A stretch of DNA of 64,000 nucleotides, taken from contig NC_051120.1 in assembly GCF_014839805.1 (NCBI RefSeq), positions 1,116,001-1,180,000 of the forward strand, written 5' to 3'. The notes beneath the pieces were generated by a model. It saw only the letters and a list, made by a program, of their open reading frames with translations, was not told the origin of the DNA and did no database searches. The translations under genes were made by a program, and so were the position numbers. Below are positions 22,616 through 36,086 of the stretch, one piece after another; the stretch's first letter is position 1, and the number at the start of each line of letters is the position of its first letter. The stretch comes from Manduca sexta. Lineage: Eukaryota > Arthropoda > Insecta > Lepidoptera > Sphingidae.

Positions 22616-24569
22616 TTACGAAAATGTATATATTTTTATAACGAGCGGTTTGTAATTAGAAATTAATATTTACATTCATCGAGATTCGAGAAGTGTAATA
22701 GCGTATAATTCCACTGCGTTCGTGAATGTATGCAGAATTAGCAAGCAATACGTTCAAGTCACGTTCCTAATAACTATTGGAATTCTATTAAAATGTCAAT
22801 TAGTTGTAGAATTTTAACTGCTGGATAATTTACTGAAGTATGTTTTGTTCTTTGCACGATATATTGGGGTTTTAATATATCCAATATTTAAATGATGACT
22901 CGCTGTATTTTAAGATAGAGATATCAAGAATTAAGCAGCAATTCCTGCAAAATTAAGACACAAATATGTTCAGATCTTAGATTAAATCTGCTAAAAGAAC
23001 GTCGTCCATTCCTGTATTTTCCGTCTTGTCAGAAAAAATAATCTTATTGGGCTTAGAACTATGCATGATGGTTATGTATGAAGTTTTTCTAATTAGTAAC
23101 CTCTCACTGCCTCCCGCCCGTCGATATATACAATTTGTTCCGTAGAATAAACGTGATTGCTCCCACCCAAATATATAACAATACCTGATCTAAGATAGAG
23201 TGACAGTCTTAACTATAGTGCAACAGATCTTAAGATAAAAATCAAATTAATTCACTGTTCTATCAATGATCTAGATTGTAGCAATACTTTACAATTGACA
23301 CATCTTGTTTGTTTAATGTCGTGCGGATTTAGTGTTGCGTTTGGGTGTCTTGAGTCCCGGAATTGGAATTCTCAAATATTAGGATTAGATTTTGCTCGCA
23401 ATTCCGTCCGAGTGATATTCGGTTGACAAATATAAAAAGGTCCCTGAGGAAGAAGGTATCTGAGTCCCTTTTTCCTGTCCAAGCTTACTCCCTTAACAAA
23501 TTTCATCAATATCGGTTTAGTCGTGCAAATGGACCAGACAGAGTTACTTTCCCATCCTTCATATTATATTTATTAGTAAGCATAGTTTTTTAAATTTGTT
23601 AATCTATACTTATTTACAAACCTAAAATGTTTGAATACGTTAATTTCAGGAACTACTAAACCGATTTCAATTTTTTTTTCACTAAGCTTAATCACTTCTG
23701 TATACTATAGGCTCCTATTTGTCCCACAAAACACAGGCGAAGCCACAGGCAAAACCTATTATCACTAATAAAAGTTTCTGTTTATAATATTTGATGATAC
23801 GTTACGGCCTTGAAGTAGTAAATAATATTTTAAAAACAAAACACATTTCTCTCCCCGTAGCACTTCACTTCCCAAACAAAACCAACCTGTTCATTAGCTA
23901 ACAGTTAAGAAATAAAAAAACTGGAGCTAAAATTACCATTTCGCGACAGCAGTTAACCCACTAACTCAAGGTTTGCCAATAGCCTCACCGGAAATGGTAA
24001 CTCGTTTTCAGTTGAATATTCATACTGACACACGATATACTCTTTGTCATACGATATTGCTAACAGAAAATTGTGAGTGGGCATTTAAGTTGCTAAGTTA
24101 TTATGTAGTACATGCAGTCTTAGGGATTTTCGTTTGTATTTTGATAATATCACAGATTTTTTGTCAAATTATTTTCTGTTTTTTCCACCCTTTCTACGTT
24201 TGTATCTGTGCATGTCTGCCTGTGACAAATAAATTACTTTCTTTCTTAAATAATATGTAGCATCACGCTTTTTATTCGTTTAACGGGTAAGTAAAGGCAT
24301 AACAGGTCACAATGGTTCACAATGGTCCCATGTAAAAGGAAGCCTGCTATCGAGTTTTGTTGCCATTACATGTCTTGTGTGAGTTAAAATAAAGTTTATT
24401 TTTAATTATTGATCACAAGTTGGAATCTTGCCCATAGTATTAGTTCCACACAACATTGAAATTATCGTATAAGTTTTATCTAATGGGACCGCTTAATCGA
24501 AGAGATGGTTTGCACTTAACGGAAGTGAATTTGGATTTTATAATTTTCCATAAATTAGCCTGAAATTTC
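22616..24569. other. Intergenic with old transposon debris
   Basis: No gene. The blocks 23430-23600 and 23640-23760 carry AAATTTCATCAATATCGGTT, TTCAGGAACTACTAAACCGA and GCGAAGCCACAGGC words, which look like Helitron-type debris. The rest is AT-rich. A 95-codon frame at 23973-24260 has no protein-like features. Confidence 0.45.
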
Positions 24570-24860
24570 AGTGTAAATATAAATAAATATCTAATATGAG
24601 AAATTGTTGACGTCACCTGCACATTTGACGTCACCGCGCGCTGTGGTTGGCTCGCAGGGTGTCGGCGCAGCGGCAACACAAACGTGCAGAGGTGCGTAGC
24701 ATTGTCGCGGTCACGCTCCCCGCGCTGCGCAGCCGCTGTGACGCGAATTTGATACACTGCGCGCCGAGGCCGCCGCCATTTTTATCGTGTTTTTGCGTGT
24801 ATTGTTTTTGTTGTAAATATGATATCAGAATGCGATTAGTCATGCCTAAATAGTATATCA
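24570..24860. promoter_or_regulatory. CpG-rich island with two CRE palindromes
   Basis: In an AT-rich setting this block is strongly GC- and CpG-rich. Two perfect TGACGTCA sites lie at 24608-24615 and 24626-24633, 18 bp apart. GCCGCCATTTTT at 24772 reads as a YY1/Pho-type AAAATGGCGGC motif on the - strand, often found at the 5' end of TATA-less genes. Downstream of it on the - strand, an ATG at 24700-24702 opens 23 Arg-, Cys- and Ala-rich codons resembling a mitochondrial presequence before a stop. I infer a promoter or first exon; direction and gene are unknown. Confidence 0.4.
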
Positions 24861-26478
24861 ATGCATGACTGGATAAATAATTTAGTACTAATGGTCAGTT
24901 TTAATTTTGGCTGTTAAACATTCTATGTGTATGGTAATTTTTTCGACTAAATGAGGGACTAATTTCAAAAATGTTTAAACTTTCCATATAGAGATTGTAG
25001 AAAAGATGATCCCAACTTATCATATAATTAATGTCTTATAATATGTATAAATAACACATTTACTGTATTTAATACGATGTTTTTATAATTTAGAAAACGG
25101 TAAACATTTTTTGCAACATATTTTATACAAAATGAATCAATATCGATGCAACTCCAACAAAGATACCATTTAACTTTCCCTCATTTTTTGCACGTAATGT
25201 TGTGTTATAAATGTATTTACATAAATTTTCACGGATCTTATTCATTATAAACTTTTTGCTCGTATAAAATACAAATAAAATTTTATCACAAACCAACAAA
25301 AACTAAGTGAGGGCTGATTGAACCTGTCAAACGAGTGTTTAAGTAGGTTTTTTGCTGAATTTGTCAACCATGGGTACTTAAATATGTTTTAAATTTGCGC
25401 TGATAGTTTTTATTAGCTCAGAGTTAATAATTTATGCTTTATATAGCAATAGACTTACTTGCTATCATCATCACGGCGTGGTACACACATGTCGACAAGT
25501 ACGTGTCTGGTTGCATCTATCCTAAGCCCTCCAGGAATAAAGGAAGTGATAGGATAAAGGCGTGTTGTGTCTTTATTTAGTTTTTTGCTGATGGTACTTC
25601 GAACTTATACGGCACGGCAAAATGACTTACTAACCCTGATTTAAGTGAAGTCCAAGAATAATATCGCCTAGCAAGTGATGTTTCTGACGATCAGCACAAT
25701 TGGAACGTCTAATTGGTTCTTCAAGTTCTTAAGGACCTTATAATTAAGAATGTATGGACTGAATTCGTTCTGTGAATATTTTGTTTTGTATTGAGATGTT
25801 TATGTTCGTATTACAATAAATTCCAAATCTCGGTCAGTTGTATTGTTGATTTTGAGCGCACCCATTAACATCCGCGTAAACATAAGAAATCATTATGCAC
25901 CCATTAGCTCAGACATCTTTATTCCCGATATGTATTGCGAAATGTCTACTGTAGGAAGAATACAAAAAGATTCTTATATTTTCGGTTAAGAATTCTTAAT
26001 TCTTTTAACAGTATTTACTCTTTCTAGTGTTGGAATCTTCAAAAAAATAATACTAAGTCTCATTGGGGTAGTGTCACTAAGGCTTCATATCTTGGATTCT
26101 CAGGTCTTATCTTGGATTTTGACAAAACATCCAAAAACTTCCACGTGCTTTTTTTCCTGTCTATGGAACTGAAGCCAGTTTCCTCACAAAGCATTACTAT
26201 ACTATTACCACAAACTGTGGTTGCATTTCCCACGTTACTAAAATTCAAATTATGTTTTTGCGCAGTTGGCACATGGGGACGTTACAAAACCTCTGACCTG
26301 TGACACTACACCTTATTAGCAATCGGTCTGTGGCGCAACGTGCCCACTGATACCGTCTCATAAACTAATATTAATAATCGGTTTGTTTGTCTGCGAATAA
26401 CTAATAACTGTCTACGTTAAGTATAAATAGTAAGTTCATAGCTAGGTTGGATTTCTAATTAATTTCCACCAACCAATA
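24861..26478. other. Intergenic, nothing recognised
   Basis: AT-rich, with no gene or repeat family supported. Confidence 0.5.
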
Positions 26479-26725
26479 CCTTCGCATCTTTATTCTCGCA
26501 GGGGCAGGCAGAGGTGCAACCAGAACACCAGCTTCGCCGTGTCTGTTTATTTTCGGAATGTAACAGAGGGCAGGTTTATCGCTATATTTGACACAGATTC
26601 CACATTCTGGGCTGATGCTGAGAGAAAAAGCTAATATTACTTCACTCGACCTGGGTTTTAAACTCGAAATTTCAGAGCGGACGTCAAACCGCGCATGCAT
26701 TTCAACTGCGCCATCGAGGCAGTCA
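26479..26725 (-). mobile_element. SINE-A copy, diverged
   Basis: Reading on the - strand, CTGCCTCGATGGCGCAGTTG, a degraded B box, AGCATCAGCCCAGAATGTGG and the CCTCTGCCTGCCCCTGCGAG end follow the family order. Divergence is higher than at 15181. Confidence 0.75.
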
Positions 26726-27494
26726 TTTTCAATTTTGAAAAACAGTGAGTTGTCGTCAACATGACATATTTGTCCCTTGTTCGAATCCATGCTTGATAAG
26801 TCTTGGAATTCGTGTAGTATGATTTGTTCAAGACATTGTCGCTGATGTAGAACTTCTTTAAGTGTTACTATTGTTATAAGTAGTTGTATCGCTTACCAAC
26901 AGTTTTGCTTGTCCATTCATCCACTTCTTTAAAATTAATATCCAATTATAAGTATATGATGTTGACCAATACAGTTGATCTCACTTTAACTACTAATGAT
27001 GCAACTGCTAATGACACATTGCAATAGGCGATGGAATTTCCTGTAGAGAGGCACATTCCTGGGCCCCAGGCGTGTGTTCGCGTCATCCGATACTGTTTAT
27101 CAAGGAGTCAAGGTTAGCAGTTTATCTCCTGCAGAAAGATTAGAGATGTATTTGGGGTAATGGCGTCTTTATATTAATGTTTATAAACAAAATATAATCT
27201 AGATTATTAGCTACAAATTGAGTGACTAAACATAAAGGGAAAAAAATGAAATATAAACAACTATAAAAATGTGAAATGGAAATAAACATGTACACCAAAA
27301 TAGCTTTTGTTTGCGACTTCCTTAATCTTAGAGTTCCTTTCCTGAATTTGTGGCATACGCAAATAATGTAGTTTTATACATACAAGAATTAATTTTGTGC
27401 ATCATCGCGTTAGTTTTAGAGATTACTGCCTTCATCCAAACGTACAAAAGTACATTACCTTTGTAATATTTATATAGATTAGATCGAATACTGC
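26726..27494. other. Intergenic, nothing recognised
   Basis: No supported feature. Confidence 0.5.
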
Positions 27495-27735
27495 TGCTAC
27501 TAATAGTTGGTGATAGGATATATTTTATATCCGCCTGGATAGCGACTGCCGTACACAAGGTGTTAAAACCCGCCATAGTGACCCACGTAAGTGTGTCGCG
27601 TTCCGGGATCAGCTTGTTTATATCCAGTTCCAACAGGCCGGCATAATTGTATCGACTACAAGGGGTAATCATCTCTCGTTAATCGACATTCTATCGGACT
27701 TCCCTCCACTTACCATCGGGTGCTGTGGTCACTTT
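27495..27735 (-). repeat. Dispersed repeat D
   Basis: On the - strand it contains GTCGATACAATTATGCCGGC, GATCCCGGAACGCGACACAC, GTGGGTCACTATGGCGGG and TATCCAGGCGGATATAAAAT. It is one of the best-preserved copies and serves as reference for the insertion at 17.6 kb. The long frame across it is not a gene. Confidence 0.7.
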
Positions 27736-28339
27736 GTCCGTAAAAAAAATCCAAAACAAAGTTAACACATAACATTTTGGACTTGATTACTTGCAAATCC
27801 AGGCCACAATTCCTAAGAGCTGTATGGATTTCGCCATGTAACGCGCCAGTTTAATTGATACGACACTGCTAAAGGCATACAAAAGACTGTTAACACATTT
27901 TGCTCGCGTACTCTGATTGCGACTGGCGAGCGCTCTGAGTTGAGAGAGGCAGCGGGTTAAGAAATAATTTTGTGCTGTAGAAAATCTGTTATTGAGACAC
28001 AAACCAGGTAATGGTAAAGGATAATGTGTCTTATTGATGGAAGAAAAGTATCGAATTTGAAATTCTGGAAATTGTGTCGTATGTCTAAATTCAGAATCTT
28101 TACAAGTATATAACATCATGTGCAGTTAAAAATGGAAATACTACGTCAAAACTCCCGTGACTAAACCATTTTCAGGCCGCCTTCGACCCCGGAATGTGTA
28201 TCGACGTCGTGATTTTTTCTGACTCGATTTCAATTTAAAATAACTTAATGCAAAATGTAGCCCAAAACGTCTTAACACTTTAGATTATGTACCGATTGCA
28301 CTTTATTTAGAAACGTTTATTTACCACTTATTTTATATT
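27736..28339. other. Intergenic, nothing recognised
   Basis: No supported feature. The 110-codon frame at 27787-28119 has no recognisable domain. Confidence 0.45.
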
Positions 28340-29219
28340 ACGTATTTACCACTCACATAGATGAAATGCTTAATGCTGCCAACAAATCACTTGGTTTCAT
28401 TCTTAGGAATGCCAAAGAATTTAAAAAGTCTTCTACCACATTAATGCTATACAATAGTTATGTAAGGAGTAAGCTAGATTATTGCAGCACAGTCTGGTCT
28501 CCTCTGTATAATGTACGCATTAACAGAATCGAGAAGGTACAAAAGAAACTACTTTACCACTTGTCGTACCGGTTTAGGCCACCTGATTATGTGAGATCTT
28601 ACAAAGATAAATTATGTTTCTTCAAACTGCAGTCCTTAAGTGAGAGAAGAGATCTTTTGAACTTAGTCTTTCTCCACAAAGTCATGAACGGTATTATTGA
28701 CTCCCTACATTACTAAATAAGTTCTCGATTAAGGTACCATACAGACCTCCCAGGAGGCCTGGTCCTTTATTTTATGTGCGTTTTGCAGAACAAATACAGG
28801 AAAACAGGCACCTGTTCCTCGTCTGTCTTGTTTGTACAACCAATCAGTAAATAACATTAGCATTGATATTTTTGGTGACAATTTGTCATGTTTCAAAAAT
28901 AAAATTGTAAATAAAACTGGACCTTAATTTTGTTACTTTTTATATATTTGCCTTTATATTTTTATTTTATAGATTACTATATTTGTTTCTCTTATACAGA
29001 TCTCATATTACAGATTTCAATATTCTAATTAATATAGTTTGTTATAGTTGTAAGAGTACTATTCCTTTTTTTTTGTTTTAGTATAATTTCTATATGGCTC
29101 ATGTTGTGGTTGCATATAATCAGAGTTGCAATAATTTTTTGTTTGTTATGCATGTGTGATATATTTGTAAATTATCATTGTAAACTCAGTTTGCAATCCT
29201 AAATAAATAAATAAATAAA
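28340..29219 (+). mobile_element. 5'-truncated non-LTR retrotransposon (jockey/CR1-like)
   Basis: The segment holds the C-terminal coding part of a reverse transcriptase ORF (28366-28716 and frame-shifted continuation to about 28925). An AT-rich 3' region and an AATAAATAAATAAATAAA tail ending at 29219 follow. Truncation at the 5' end with a simple-repeat 3' tail is the usual product of target-primed reverse transcription. Confidence 0.75.
28366..28716 (+). pseudogene. Reverse transcriptase ORF2 C-terminal remnant
   Basis: The 116 residues fit the region after the RT palm in jockey/CR1-type ORF2 proteins: LGFILRNAKEF near the start, YVRSKLDYCSTVWSP in the middle, then RINRIEKVQKKLL, an RPPDY word and LSERRDLLNLVFLHKVMNG. 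The RT catalytic motif lies upstream and is missing. After the stop the family frame seems to continue with shifts (a DIFGDN...CFKNK-like end), so this is a fragment of a dead element, not a host gene. Confidence 0.75.
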
Positions 29220-31398
29220 CGTAATGACAGCAAAGATTTTATTTGTAGATTTGCAAGAGACTGACATTCGACGACTGATTGTGTTTATCGCCTTCGATAA
29301 ATCGGATAACTATGCATAACAGATAATAATGATGTATCTTGCAAGAGAAGTGACGCAAGTAGATATGCATCGTTACGGATATTGACTTATTAATCTGTGT
29401 TATTAGAATGGCATGTTTTATTTTAGTATTTCTTTGTTTTATATTATCAAATTATGTAAGTATGTAATATTTTGTTGTCTGTAGATTATAAAAAGTTGTA
29501 TTTTATTAATTAGTTATTTCCGTGAACTGCATAAATGTAAATAATATGTATATATTATTTACATTTCTAGAAAGATCTGTGACATAAATTGCAGCAGTCT
29601 GTGGCTCGGAAGTTAAAAATAATCGACATTTTGATGTTTCATATGTTAGGAATACGTGATTTCGATTAGTTTCTTCGTTTACACGCGATAAAACAGTAAA
29701 GTCAGTAAAGTCGATTAATTTAAAAGAACATCACATAACATTAGAAGGAATAAGATGCAGTTCACTGTCAGCTTATCCATGAGTGCATGTAAAGCGTGTG
29801 CTTGAATTATATCGGTATTAATTTTACTATATAACATTATCCTTATTTTAAACTACATCTACAATGAAAGGGAAAATAAATCATCCCACGCTGATTGCGA
29901 TAACAAAGCTTATAAACCATGAGGCATCGACGCTGGCCGCTCATCACTCGACCGCGTGTTATGTCACGGTACAAGTACGCGTTACATCAACTGGCGCAAG
30001 TATGTCGACTGATCTGCAATCAGAATGACCTGATAAACTGACACGCTTGCATTTAGTACAATTGTTAATTGGGACTATGGCGAACTATTGGTAATAATTA
30101 GACAAGTAAAATCGTCAGGATTTTGACACAAGGAAGAGACTGAGTACTTCTGAAATTTGGATGCAGGAGATATGTTGTACAGTATTTCTCGTACCGCATA
30201 TTTCTGCTCCATTCTCTTAATCGGATAGTGTGGGTTTTTGTCCTTCATCTCTTCATCTTATTCCAAGCTAACCTAACGGAGCAATTTTTTCATACATTAG
30301 ATGTGTTAACTGCTTTTTGAGATTTCGCTTCTTTGAACAGTAGTGTAATATTATATTTAATCTGTGTGAATCTATGTAAATCACACTTGATTAGAATTTG
30401 CGGACAATATGTCAATATTGTTTGACCGAAAAATCGGATAAATTACTTAAATGACGATGCACTGGTTGTTTCTCAATAGACCTATTCAAAAACACACATG
30501 AAGCACTTTTGTCATGAAACAGAACCTAAATATACCAGGAACTGCGTCACCTCAGTCCCAGATCGTAATGTTTAGGACATCTTGATCTCAGCATGATTAC
30601 GTCACAATGCTCCAGATACAGATTGTAATAACAGCCGATAGTTTGTCGCATCGGGAGTCATAAAATGTACCGCGGATTATCTTGGAAGTAGTGTGGACAG
30701 ATAAAGTGGTGCTAACCCAGATCTCGACGGTGGGATCTAGAAATTACAGTGTCTTGAACGAAAAGAGGCAGAAGCTATAAATACAGTAATGAAAGATGTG
30801 GTTGGAGTTGTTTAAGACAAAGAGATGTTAGGACTATGATTTAGAATAGTACTCCAAAAATTAATTTGATAAAGTGATAAAACGAAAAGGAGTGTTTAGT
30901 ATACTGAACAAACCTGTTTAGCCAATTCAATTGATCGCCGCAAAAAGCAAGTAATTTTACATCTATACACATAATAAAAATGTAAACAAACGACACAAAC
31001 AATACAAAACGAAACAAAACACCTGACCCGATTGCACAGTCATTGAAAATTAGCAATCGAGAAGGTTCCCCATTAAAGTCACATTTGCTGGCACTGACGC
31101 GGCAAATTGTTAATTTTACAAAATGTCAGTATTGCGAAACCGTTAGTGGGATGACACGAGGCGTGGACAATCCAAGATCCTATAGAAATACGTAAACATG
31201 TTAGACAAAAGATCTGAACAAAAGTATTTGATTCGTTACGAACAAAAGTATTTTTGTTTTCGGATAGCAGTAATTTATTTCTTCTCGATATAATAGTGTC
31301 ACTTAAAAACTCGCGAATTCTTATTTAAATGTTGCGATATTCACCTTTATATGGAATATGCAACAAGCTGTTATAGTGAGCAGTTAGAGTTAGAATAG
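29220..31398. other. Intergenic; one short hairpin
   Basis: No gene. A 15-bp perfect inverted repeat with a 4-nt loop lies at 29533-29566 (AAATGTAAATAATAT arms); it is AT-rich and may be chance. The stretch 29880-30080 is CpG-richer without a recognisable element. Confidence 0.45.
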
Positions 31399-31697
31399 TG
31401 GACTGCCTCAGTAGCGTATATTACTTTACGACTGCAGTGCTGGGGTCTCGGGTTCGATCTCTCACCTTCGTCTCACCGGTGAGGATCGCGACAGGTTTGC
31501 CCTATATTTCCCCCTACCTGCCAACCCGAGGTGGCTACTTTGTTTTACCATGTTTTACAATTTAAGATATCCGTACTTATATAAGTGATCTTGAGTGTTA
31601 TTTAGAAATAATAATAATAATTCTTATTAATTATTTTGAAGTATCTTAAGTGCAACTTTGTACGCCTACGTGATAAATAAAGTTTTTTTTTTTTTAT
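31399..31697 (+). mobile_element. tRNA-headed SINE with a different body
   Basis: The head (CTGCCTCAGTAGCGTATATT and B box GGTTCGATCTC) resembles SINE-A, but the body is unrelated: CACCTTCGTCTCACCGGTGA, GACAGGTTTGCCCTAT. The 3' end is CGTGATAAATAAAG then a long T run, which could terminate pol III. A second possible trace of this body type is at about 42655-42740. Confidence 0.55.
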
Positions 31698-34600
31698 AAA
31701 AGCCATGAGTGTGTCTCTATTAAAATATTGCTATTTTTCAGTAGCAAATCAAGATCCCAAAACAGCTCAGAAACATAGAATAGTAATTTGATGTAAATTA
31801 GTTTGATGTTAATTATTACGAATACAAAAATAAACTATCGCTATTAACTAACACAAACACTACTAAACTAGGAGTTGATTTGTCCATCTGTGTTGCCGAA
31901 TATACCAACACCAAAAGTCACTTACGAAACAGTCTGGCGTGATAAATCATACAGATCTGATTATAATACGCTATTATGCATAATTAATTTGTCTAATGCT
32001 AATATATTCTGTTGATTTCTTTATTAATAACTCTGTCGTTTTACGTGGTGTAATCATTGAATTTGTATTGTAACAATAAATAATCTCACATCCGTGTATT
32101 TATAAAAAAAAATAGCTTTTCATCGAATACTTTTGTAAAGATTTTATCACGCTGGCTTGTATGGTAATTTTATTTTGTTTTTTCTAATACGATACGTCCA
32201 GAACGCCATTTTATGGAAACAATATTTAGTTGGGTTGAGTTGATAACTTGGTCATTTGGGTTGTAAATTTACATAAATCTAAAAACGATTAATGTCCTTT
32301 CCTCTGGTACTGATTTTCCTATCAATCACTTTTAAAATTGTGCAGCTCTAGTATCCTTGACTTTTAGTAAAATTCGTGAACCAATTTCATGGAGACCTTG
32401 TCTTTTAAACACTCCCAAAAAATTCAAAGATCAATTCCAAACCAAACCATCTAAAGGTTATATAACTATTATAGATACTCTGTTTTTAGAAAAGTTAGCA
32501 AAGATGGTAAATGAGTGCCGAACAACTTGGATACATATTGTTAAAGGAGAGAACTACAATTTGCAAAAGTAGACGCGTGACGGAATATTTTGCATGTCAG
32601 AAATCTCTGAAATAGTTACAATTTACAACACCCCAGTCGAACTGGATTATCATAAATGCTACCTGTTGAAAATATTAACCTGAGTCAATGTTGTAACTGG
32701 TGACCTAACCTCTTAAACATAAACAAAAGTAACCATACAAGGTATCACCAAGGTCCTTTGTAAATCTCGAGAAATTCCAAAAGTATTGCAAAAATCCTAA
32801 TCACAGATGCAGGAATGCGCCACGTTTCATCAGAGTGTCTATTAGCGTAGTTACATACGCACCGTGGCCGATGGAAGTCAAGATTTTATTTAACTTTATG
32901 TTTGTAGATAACTTATCTCAGAAGGAAATGTAAATTAGATTTCGAATATTGTAACGACATTGACTATCGCAAAAAACTAGAAAATATCTAGAAAATGTAT
33001 TTGTAAGTTTGGCCTTTATTTTGTTGGTATAACGTTAATGGGCCTTAACTTGTTAACTTATTTATTGTATAGTAAATCTAATCTGCCAGATAGCTATCCT
33101 CATCATTATGACCACGGAACAGGATAACCTAGTTTCAGATCAGAACTACATGATTGACTTGTTAATAGTTTAACGCCCTTGATCAAAGAAAATTGCACCA
33201 AGAAATGAGCACAATTTCATTAAAGGAATAAGTTTGCAACACTACATTTACCCATTTCCTGCAATATCTATTGCGTTTGTAATGTACGGCGACTCGCGTT
33301 ATCAAGGCCTTGGGGTCCAATTTATTTCTTTGTTTATTTTACAGTCGTTTAGGCGATATCACCGGCGCGTAATCTCATAGACCGCTATCCGGAGAACTTT
33401 ACGAGACAGACCCACTTCTAACTGTACCAGATGTCTTGTTAGGAACTGTATCGCGTATAAACTCTTAATGGTGTCATTTTAATTACGCCGACCGGATATT
33501 TTTGATAGCAATCGTACTTGGTGGAAATCCCGTCATAGTTCCGACGGCTATCGTTCTGGCTCTAAGCACTCGGTCTTTTCTAGCTAACTTCATAAGATAC
33601 TGTATCATTAGGCGACATTATACTTGAAATAAACTGTAGTTATAATGAGATACAAATCTAGATTAATTTTAATGGTCATCTGTTTGCATAGGAATCTCAT
33701 ATGACTTCTTATGGTTTCTAATTTTATATTACCGTACTCATCTGTTGACACCTTTGTTATAGCGATTATAGAACTGAAATCATCCAATCTATCCTTAATC
33801 CTTTCAATTTAATAAAATTAATTTCAACTATTCCGTTTAATCTACCATCTACATTTGATTTTAATGACTTCCATTTGATAACAATAAGTTCAACTTTCTA
33901 ATTCTCGTGAGTTATGGATCATGCCTTTTCAGTGCATTTCATCACGCTCCCGTAGGCGTGTGGCCCTGCACGCGAATATAGATAAGCAAATGTTTGGACC
34001 CATCGGTATTACTGGTGTGCTGTGTGGGCCATTAATCGATTTACTTAAATTTTAAGTTTATGGACTAGTATTTTGGAATAAAAGATTGTTGTGTATTGAC
34101 TAACTATCTGGCTCTCTCACTGGAGATCTTAAACAAAAGACTAGCTACCACTTCATCCCAGTTTTATGTCCATCGTCCATCATGTCATCGGAACCATCCA
34201 TAGCCACTCTCAATGTCAATATAGGCTCTAAAAAAATCCTTGGAATAAACCATAGGTAATTCAATTTAAACAGATTAAAAATCTCGTTTTCTAACAATGC
34301 AACGTCAATACAAATAGAAGCTACTGGTGCGCAAACTGGCCACTACCAAATGGGAGGCTTTTGTTGTTTATGGTCACGCTCTGGTTCCCGTGTAGTCTAT
34401 GGCAAACATGGCGGACAACGACCTCACAAACTGTTGTATTAATATGTTATTTGATTAACATCTGTGTAAAGAGAATGATATATTTTATTACTGTATCATG
34501 AAATAACTGTGAGTTATCAGATTTGTTAGGGTAGCATTAAATAAAATTCGTACGGTACATGCTTTTGTTATTGGTGAAAAATATAAAATAGATATACAGT

Positions 34601-35039
34601 GAAATCCTTTTATTTTGTCAAAATCGCTTTTATCACTTTTGAAAGAAAATTTGACCATGCTCATTTCATCTAATTGATACCTTATTGATGATGCCAAATA
34701 ACTTAAATATGGCAGCATTATTTTCGGGTTTCTTTTACCCCATCTCCTGTACACACAATAATTTTTATTCAATGGCATTTATAATGTATTAATATTCCTT
34801 TACCTCTGAATAAAATTAATCGCCAATTTTAAGCATTAAAATTAGCTTAGCAGTTTTTAGAACGGTAACAAACATTAAAATTCCAAAGTTCTTATTTCAC
34901 AAATAAACGTCTATTGTGCCAATTAATGGCGATTTTAAAATTCCATTGTATATTTTATTGTTATCGTTTTATTTATGTCGGTAGTTTTGTTTAACAGTTA
35001 ATGTTCTAAAACCGATTTTAAATTGAGATTGGTCGTAAT
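31698..35039. other. Intergenic, nothing recognised
   Basis: Over 3.3 kb of AT-rich DNA without a supported gene or recognised repeat. Short frames at 32357-32572 and 34488-34778 look like chance. Confidence 0.45.
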
Positions 35040-35539
35040 NNNNNNNNNNNNNNNNNNNNNNNNNNNNNNNNNNNNNNNNNNNNNNNNNNNNNNNNNNNNN
35101 NNNNNNNNNNNNNNNNNNNNNNNNNNNNNNNNNNNNNNNNNNNNNNNNNNNNNNNNNNNNNNNNNNNNNNNNNNNNNNNNNNNNNNNNNNNNNNNNNNNN
35201 NNNNNNNNNNNNNNNNNNNNNNNNNNNNNNNNNNNNNNNNNNNNNNNNNNNNNNNNNNNNNNNNNNNNNNNNNNNNNNNNNNNNNNNNNNNNNNNNNNNN
35301 NNNNNNNNNNNNNNNNNNNNNNNNNNNNNNNNNNNNNNNNNNNNNNNNNNNNNNNNNNNNNNNNNNNNNNNNNNNNNNNNNNNNNNNNNNNNNNNNNNNN
35401 NNNNNNNNNNNNNNNNNNNNNNNNNNNNNNNNNNNNNNNNNNNNNNNNNNNNNNNNNNNNNNNNNNNNNNNNNNNNNNNNNNNNNNNNNNNNNNNNNNNN
35501 NNNNNNNNNNNNNNNNNNNNNNNNNNNNNNNNNNNNNNN
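35040..35539. other. Assembly gap, 500 N
   Basis: Exactly 500 N. Long frames across it are artefacts of translating N. Confidence 1.
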
Positions 35540-35861
35540 CATGCCATCAGCACTAAGAAACAGACTTGTTATCGCAGCAATGCTCCGTCCTTAGATAAAT
35601 AACGTGTATGAATAATGAGGATAGACTTTAAAGAACAAAAAATATTTCTTATAAGTTCTATTAAAATAACAATTAACAGTTAACACTACTATGCTTAGAA
35701 CAAAACAAAAGTAGCAATATATCCATAAGCCATGTATTTTGCTCGCTCTTTATAGAATATACGCCTATACGAATGAATGAAATTGCAAGCAGCTTAAATT
35801 TTTGCGATTTAAAACTCGAAAAATTAATAATTTTACACACATTTTGTACTGAATTTTATAA

Positions 35862-35978
35862 AAATAAAATACCGAAAATCCCGGTTTTTGTAAAATCAAT
35901 ACCGGTATTTTGAAGTTCTAAATTTGGTCCGGTATTCCGGTATTTTCGAAATCCGGGATACCGGTTTGCGACCCCTAA
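35862..35978 (-). mobile_element. Probable hAT-type transposon end
   Basis: On the - strand the block begins AGGGGTCGCAAACCGGTATC and holds repeated ACCGG or CCGGTAT words over about 100 bp. hAT elements often start with a CAGGGGTCG-like inverted terminal repeat and carry short repeated transposase-binding motifs just inside. The opposite end was not found within the window, so this may be a solo end. Confidence 0.45.
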
Positions 35979-36086
35979 TTAGGTACTGTTTGACATAAAG
36001 AACAGCCAGTCTACTACTGGATACTATACTCTGAGACAGTGGCTGTATAATCGATATGTTTTCACCTCGTAAATAATGACAAAAAC

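Noticed and set aside
24180..24260. Possible gene 3' end with AATAAA near 24225
   Set aside because: No upstream coding sequence supports it, and the flanking words look like repeat tails.
34969..35556. Three long frames across the second gap
   Set aside because: They consist almost entirely of translated N.
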